11,317 bases of DNA, from contig JAGCTA010000223.1 in the NCBI GenBank assembly GCA_017963875.1, forward strand, positions 1-11,317, read 5' to 3'. The position numbers were made by a program, and so were the translations under genes. This stretch comes from Victivallales bacterium. Lineage in GTDB: Bacteria; Verrucomicrobiota; Lentisphaeria; Oligosphaerales; Oligosphaeraceae. Below are positions 7,223 to 11,317 of the stretch, piece by piece (the stretch's first letter is position 1; every line of letters begins with the position of its first letter). A model generated the notes under the pieces. The model had not been told where the DNA came from. It saw only the letters and a list, made by a program, of their open reading frames with translations, and made no database searches.

Positions 7223-9523
7223 ATGAAACGCAAACACATTTTTCTCGCACTGCTGGCTCTTGTCAGTGTCTCCCTCACGGCGGATGTCGCCGTGCTGTAC
7301 AGCAGTTGGGCAAACAACGCAAAGAGTTTCTTCAAGGAATTTGACAAATCGCTTGACACGCTCAAAATCAAGGCCGTCAAATACGAGAACATCAAACTCG
7401 ACGAATTGACAAAGGATTTGCCAAACTACGAAATGGTCATCGTCACGAGTTGCGCGACCTATGACAACACGACAGACCTCAAACCATACGCAGATGCCTG
7501 GCGCGACTATCTTGCCAACGGTGGCATGATTTTCCTTGCCGACGCAAACTACGTCAGTGTCCTTGGTAAACTTCTCAACCGCCTCGGTCCTGAGTTTGAA
7601 CTGATACCAAACCTCTGCATCTCGCACACCAACCCAAGCCCCGACAATGCCAAGGCATTCATCAAGCCGCATAATCTGCTCCACTTTCCGACAATTGTCA
7701 CTCCTGCGCTCCAGCAGCAGTCGCACTGGGGTCATCTCACGCCGAAGCAACCAGAAAAATGGGACATCATTGAGACCTGTGTCGATGGGAAGGCACTGAC
7801 GCTCGCCAAAACATACGGCAAGGGCCTGCTCTTTGTCACGGTCCACAGCAGCCTGCGCGCAGGCACGGCGGCTGACTTCGCACGAAACACCATCACCAAC
7901 ATGCGCGCACAGGGCAAACTCAAGGGACTAGGGCTCGACATCATCTCCATGGAAACTCCCACAAGAAAGACCGACACGCAGATGATGCTCAAACTGAAGA
8001 CAACTGGCAAAACTGACGGACTCTCCTTTTCTTTAAAATATACTGGCAAGAATGGAATGACCGAGGCACCCGTGAACAAAACGGTCGATGGAGACACCGT
8101 GACATTTACCGCGCCAATCACCTACCAGGTTCGTGGCAAGATTCAGTTCAACGCAATGTTGAAGGACGGTCAGCAAATCCTCTCTGACAGCAACTGGCAA
8201 GATGAACTGCCCGAAATCCTCACGTCAAAACTCCGTAGAAAGCATTTTTATCCAGGCATGAACGAACTGGAAGCCTGGCTGACTGCCGTTCCCGACTATC
8301 CCGAAGCAGGCCCTCTGTCCATCCGTTGGACACTGGACAGCGGCATCCCAGCCACGCAGCCGATAGATGGGACAAAAGCAACCATTAAGTTCGCCGTCGG
8401 TAAACTTGCCCTTGGCAAACACATCATTGCCTGGGAACTCCTGCAAAATGGGAAGGCCATCGCCAAACTTGAGCAGGATTTCTTCATCCACCCCGAAGCG
8501 ACAATGCGTTTTCGTGAAGATGGCACGCTGTTGAACAACGGGAAGCCGTTCTTCCCCTTCGGCATGTACCACGTCTCGTGGGCTGTCCCACCAGCGCATC
8601 GTCTTGAGATGATCAGGAACATCGCACAGTATGGCTATAACCTTGTCCACGTTGGAATCCTCAAAACAGAAAAGGACACGGAGACCTATGGACAGTTCCT
8701 CGACGAATGTCAGAAACTCGGCATCTATGTCATCACGGAGTTCGGTTACAAGAACACGGAGGTAATTGAAAAGTACAAGAACCACCCTGCGGTCCTCGGA
8801 TGGAACCCAGGCGATGAACCAGCCAACCGCGGCATCTCAAACACAGAGATGTTCAATCGCTATGATACCTTTAAGCAATTGGATCCCAACCATATTGCCT
8901 ACACAGTCATCTGCATCCCCGCACAGTACAAAAACTACGCGTCTGGTACCGATGTCCTATCGCCAGACCCATACCCTATTCCCAACGCTCCGATTGACAA
9001 CGTCTATCGGGCCTTCAAGAGTGCCTGGGCAGAAGCGATGAAATACGACACTGCACTCTGGGGTGTCCCGCAGTGCTTTGGAGGCTATGGCGGCTGGAAA
9101 CGTCCGCCGAACGGAGACGAATATCGCGGAATGCTCTATCTCGCCCTCATGGCTGGTGTCAAGGGATTTGTCAACTACACCTATTTCGACAATGGTTTCT
9201 TCCTCCCGAAAGATGACGAACTCTGGGATGCCTGCAAGAAGGTCCCGACAGAGATGAAACCGCTCATTCCATTCATTCTCAACGGAAAACGAAAGGTTCA
9301 CGAGGAAAATGCCAATGGCATCTACATCGCGACATGGACGTTGGATGGGCGCACCGCCATCGTTGTCGTCAACGCGTCTAAAGACAAGGCACTTCCTTTT
9401 GAACTCAAAGGCGACTTCGCGAATGCAAAACTGGATTTCGGAACCGTTCAGGACATGAAGGCCACTGCTGAGGGCCTCAGTGGCGCACTCCGCCCCTTAG
9501 GACAGGCTGTCTTTTACAGGTGA
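7223..9523 (+). CDS. Secreted multidomain glycoside hydrolase-like protein, copy 2
   Basis: This 766-residue exported protein is a full-length paralogue of the product of 4752-7055, co-linear almost throughout. Residues 1-20 form the signal peptide (MKRKHIFLALLALVSVSLTA). The amidotransferase-like domain (ADVAVLYSS, YEMVIVTSCATYD, NGGMIFLADANY) and beta-sandwich are more diverged from copy 1. The barrel half is strongly conserved (RFREDGTLLNNGKPFFPFGM, IAQYGYNLVHVG, HPAVLGWNPGDEP, TDVLSPDPYPIP, VPQCFGG, GVKGFVNYTYFD). Glu532 of GDEP and Gln617 of PQCFG fall at the same residue numbers in both copies. The C-terminus GALRPLGQAVFYR matches GTLRSYGQAVLIK of copy 1. The divergence pattern suggests an older duplication with different substrate preference rather than a recent copy. 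The substrate is unknown and no existing family symbol can be assigned. A nested inverted-repeat element follows the stop codon by 13 bp. Confidence 0.85.
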   Translation: MKRKHIFLALLALVSVSLTADVAVLYSSWANNAKSFFKEFDKSLDTLKIKAVKYENIKLDELTKDLPNYEMVIVTSCATYDNTTDLKPYADAWRDYLANGGMIFLADANYVSVLGKLLNRLGPEFELIPNLCISHTNPSPDNAKAFIKPHNLLHFPTIVTPALQQQSHWGHLTPKQPEKWDIIETCVDGKALTLAKTYGKGLLFVTVHSSLRAGTAADFARNTITNMRAQGKLKGLGLDIISMETPTRKTDTQMMLKLKTTGKTDGLSFSLKYTGKNGMTEAPVNKTVDGDTVTFTAPITYQVRGKIQFNAMLKDGQQILSDSNWQDELPEILTSKLRRKHFYPGMNELEAWLTAVPDYPEAGPLSIRWTLDSGIPATQPIDGTKATIKFAVGKLALGKHIIAWELLQNGKAIAKLEQDFFIHPEATMRFREDGTLLNNGKPFFPFGMYHVSWAVPPAHRLEMIRNIAQYGYNLVHVGILKTEKDTETYGQFLDECQKLGIYVITEFGYKNTEVIEKYKNHPAVLGWNPGDEPANRGISNTEMFNRYDTFKQLDPNHIAYTVICIPAQYKNYASGTDVLSPDPYPIPNAPIDNVYRAFKSAWAEAMKYDTALWGVPQCFGGYGGWKRPPNGDEYRGMLYLALMAGVKGFVNYTYFDNGFFLPKDDELWDACKKVPTEMKPLIPFILNGKRKVHEENANGIYIATWTLDGRTAIVVVNASKDKALPFELKGDFANAKLDFGTVQDMKATAEGLSGALRPLGQAVFYR

Positions 9524-9536
9524 CAAGGCATCTACA

Positions 9537-9681
9537 GCGGCTCGCGAATACTCCTGAATTAAAAATGGGACTTGGGAGATTTTTGAGATACCATGGGAGA
9601 ACACCTTGGAGTCTTTCCTTTGTCCCATCTGTCACAAATCTCCCATTTGTCCCATTAAAGTCAGGAGTAATTGCGGCTCGC
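9537..9681. mobile_element. MITE-like nested inverted-repeat element with 9-bp direct repeats
   Basis: GCGGCTCGC occurs at 9537-9545 and again at 9673-9681, like a 9-bp target-site duplication. Between them are terminal inverted repeats ACTCCTGA (9550-9557) and TCAGGAGT (9661-9668). Inside these lie AATGGGAC (9564-9571) with GTCCCATT (9649-9656), then GGGAGATTT (9574-9582) with AAATCTCCC (9636-9644), then ATGGGA (9593-9598) with TCCCAT (9623-9628). No coding capacity is present. The transcript would fold into a long interrupted hairpin and may also act as a 3' stabiliser or terminator of the upstream gene. A non-mobile 3' structure is the alternative. Confidence 0.5.
9620..9655 (-). repeat. 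Four 9-bp units, inverted relative to 7074-7127
   Basis: Read on the minus strand, four consecutive 9-mers appear: ATGGGACAA, ATGGGAGAT, TTGTGACAG, ATGGGACAA. Two are identical to the unit at 7083-7091. They form the right-hand half of the nested inverted-repeat element, so the 9-bp periodicity and the hairpin arms are the same sequence. Confidence 0.6.
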
Positions 9682-9685
9682 CCAG

Positions 9686-9705
9686 CGACGGCGTCCCTGC
9701 CGTCG
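9686..9705. repeat. REP-like GC-rich hairpin
   Basis: CGACGGC (9686-9692) pairs perfectly with GCCGTCG (9699-9705) around the 6-nt loop GTCCCT. It directly follows the right-hand direct repeat of the MITE-like element, so GCGGCTCGC and this hairpin may be parts of one interspersed repeat into which that element inserted. No T-tract follows at once, so it is not a classic intrinsic terminator. Confidence 0.5.
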
Positions 9706-9745
9706 GCGTGAGACGCGTACAGTTGCAAAAAAACACCACTACCAC

Positions 9746-9774
9746 TTGTTTTTTCTCTAAAAAAAACGTATAAT
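9746..9774 (+). promoter_or_regulatory. Sigma70-type promoter for pseudopilin genes
   Basis: A perfect -10 hexamer TATAAT at 9769-9774 lies 17 nt after TTGTTT at 9746-9751, within a strongly AT-rich stretch (A tracts at 9726-9733 and 9759-9766). Transcription would start near 9781, leaving a leader of about 59 nt before the ATG at 9840. This is the best promoter match in the window and marks the pseudopilins as a separate transcription unit from the GH-like genes. Confidence 0.6.
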
Positions 9775-9839
9775 ATTATATGTTGATTTTATTTTCACTA
9801 GTAACCTTGTAACAATAAAAATAACATAACAGAATAATT

Positions 9840-10604
9840 ATGAACAATTTACGAAGACTATTTTCGTTCACACTGATTGAACTACTCGTTGTCATCGCGA
9901 TTATTGCGATTCTAGCGGCAATGCTTTTGCCTGCACTTGCGAAGGCACGCGACAAAGCGCGGTCTATCTCCTGCGTCAATAACCTGAAACAACTCGGCCT
10001 TGCCGCGACGATGTACACTGAAGACCATAACGGCACCATCTTCGGCTGCCGTGTCTGGCGTCTCCAGACTACTACAGCAGAACCCATCTGGTGGGACGAA
10101 TACATCTATTATAATTGCTCCGATTTCGCTGGGTACTCGACAAAGCAGGGCAAAATCCCCGCTGGCTGGGACGGCACGCATGACGGCCAGAACACTTTCT
10201 ACAACCCCGAACTCATCTGCCCTGCCGACTCAGACCCGCGCATCAACTGGCACTGGTTCCCAAATCCGCTCAGTTACGGCATCAACCAAATGATTGACAA
10301 CACGGGCAAAGAATGGGTTCCTGACAACGGCACACGCCTCTCCCATCAATCCCAAGCCAAGAACACCTCTGATATCCCGTACTTTGCCGACAACTGGAAA
10401 TGGCAACTGCATAATGGCGTTAACTGGACCTTCGGTTTCGGGCGGAATGTCGATAGAAACAACGTCCGCAATTATGGCGCACACGGAACCAAGCGTAACA
10501 TCACCATGCTCGACGGTCACGTCGAATCACAATCTGGCACGAAGGTATATACCGCAACTGGTTACGAAGACCTTTGGGACGGAACATCATACGGATATAA
10601 ATAG
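9840..10604 (+). CDS. Type II secretion-type pseudopilin with H-X9-DG motif
   Basis: This 254-residue protein has a short basic leader (MNNLRRLFS), then the class III signal [18 protein letters not shown] with the conserved Glu at +5, then [13 protein letters not shown]. It should be processed by prepilin peptidase and sit in the inner membrane as part of a pilus-like or type II secretion fibre. The residue before the cleavage site is Ser instead of the usual Gly. Downstream are [10 protein letters not shown], a CPAD motif, SYGINQMI, and a C-terminal AHG...LDGH segment where His215 and Asp225-Gly226 fit the prepilin-type processing-associated H-X9-DG pattern. No Shine-Dalgarno sequence is evident, and the AT-rich leader may suffice. 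A 35-bp gap separates it from a paralogue. The family is very abundant in Lentisphaerota, where partners and roles are mostly undefined. Confidence 0.92.
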   Translation: MNNLRRLFSFTLIELLVVIAIIAILAAMLLPALAKARDKARSISCVNNLKQLGLAATMYTEDHNGTIFGCRVWRLQTTTAEPIWWDEYIYYNCSDFAGYSTKQGKIPAGWDGTHDGQNTFYNPELICPADSDPRINWHWFPNPLSYGINQMIDNTGKEWVPDNGTRLSHQSQAKNTSDIPYFADNWKWQLHNGVNWTFGFGRNVDRNNVRNYGAHGTKRNITMLDGHVESQSGTKVYTATGYEDLWDGTSYGYK

Positions 10605-10639
10605 TTTTAAATCCAGAACTTTTATCAGGGAGTTCCAAA

Positions 10640-11317
10640 ATGAAAAGACTTGTGGCATTTACCTTGATTGAACTCTTGGTCGTGATTGCCATCATTGCAA
10701 TTCTGGCTGCAATGCTATTGCCCGCTCTTGCAAAAGCGCGCGAAAAGGCACGCCAGATTTCCTGCAAAAACAACATGAAGCAATTGGGCACGATGGCCGC
10801 GATATATGTGCAGGAAGACCTCGGCGGTTATCTCTTCGGCGGCACTATCCTTCATAAGAGACGCGAGACTAACAGTGGATTGAACTGGATGGAATACGTG
10901 TATGAGACAGATGCGCTAGGCGCGGGCTACACAACCATCCATCCTGCGAACAACACCGCATGGAATGCGTGCTACACTCCTGTTTTGAGATGCCCAGCCA
11001 ATTCCCAAATCTACGCGAACTGGAACTGGTTCGCAGCCTGCTCCAGTTATGGGATTAATCAACTCATCGGTTGCTATATTAACAGCACTTATTATCTCAA
11101 AAAGGAATCACAGGCGAAGTCCCCGTCCTCATACGTTCATTTCGCCGAAACCTGGGCGGCCATCGAACGTGCTGGAAAAACACAGACTGACGGCGACATC
11201 ATCTTCCTGAAAAACAAATTGGACTACCACAACACAGGCATCGCGGCAGCGCATGGCAAAGAGCGCAACGAAACCTATTTGGACGGACACGTCGAAAGTA
11301 ACAGTTCCGTCAAGATC
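10640..11317 (+). CDS. Type II secretion-type pseudopilin, second copy (3' end cut off)
   Basis: The frame is open from the ATG at 10640 to the window end, 226 codons with no stop, so the gene continues beyond. AGGGAG at 10627-10632, 7 nt upstream, supports the start. The leader is MKRLVA followed by [18 protein letters not shown] and [13 protein letters not shown], with Ala rather than Gly at the -1 position. It shares [10 protein letters not shown], the CPAN motif, SYGINQLIG and [14 protein letters not shown] with its neighbour. His205 followed nine residues later by Asp-Gly gives the H-X9-DG signature. The middle (residues about 60-130) is clearly different from that of the upstream copy, so the two are diverged paralogues. 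The tight 35-bp spacing and shared strand suggest one operon, expressed from the promoter at 9746-9774. Confidence 0.9.
   Translation, partial: MKRLVAFTLIELLVVIAIIAILAAMLLPALAKAREKARQISCKNNMKQLGTMAAIYVQEDLGGYLFGGTILHKRRETNSGLNWMEYVYETDALGAGYTTIHPANNTAWNACYTPVLRCPANSQIYANWNWFAACSSYGINQLIGCYINSTYYLKKESQAKSPSSYVHFAETWAAIERAGKTQTDGDIIFLKNKLDYHNTGIAAAHGKERNETYLDGHVESNSSVKI

Overview
The window looks like chromosome from a Lentisphaerota (Victivallales-like) bacterium, or a close relative in the Planctomycetota-Verrucomicrobiota-Chlamydiota group. The main reason is two adjacent pseudopilin genes with the N-terminal core [18 protein letters not shown] followed by [10 protein letters not shown] and a C-terminal H-X9-DG motif, a protein type hugely expanded in that phylum. 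Secreted DUF4838/CBM9-like and multidomain GH-like proteins nearby fit the same lineage. No marker gene is present, so the assignment is an inference. All recognisable genes are on the + strand.

Layout: 1-346 holds no recognisable gene, only a short inverted repeat. 347-1759 is a MATE-family multidrug/Na+ antiporter-type membrane protein. 1861-4686 is a secreted 941-residue DUF4838 protein with a C-terminal CBM9-like module. 4752-7055 and 7223-9523 are tandem paralogues of about 767 residues. Each has a signal peptide, a glutamine-amidotransferase-like N-terminal fold, a beta-sandwich middle, a clan GH-A-like TIM barrel with a conserved GDEP motif, and a small C-terminal beta domain. 9840-10604 and 10640-11317 (cut by the window end) are tandem pseudopilins. 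The window therefore holds two successive tandem duplications.

The gaps are not empty. A run of six 9-bp units (consensus ATGGGACAA/ATGGGACTC) lies just after the first GH-like gene. The same 9-bp unit recurs, inverted, inside a MITE-like nested inverted-repeat element of about 127 bp after the second one. That element is flanked by 9-bp direct repeats (GCGGCTCGC) and abuts a REP-like hairpin. A good sigma70-type promoter precedes the first pseudopilin gene.

Working model (inference): the three secreted proteins handle a complex glycan outside the cytoplasm. The DUF4838 protein binds it and perhaps cleaves it, and the two GH-like paralogues act on related linkages. The two pseudopilins form their own transcription unit and may belong to a type II secretion or pilus-like apparatus that exports or displays such enzymes. 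The MATE gene is probably an unrelated neighbour. The substrate cannot be read from the sequence.
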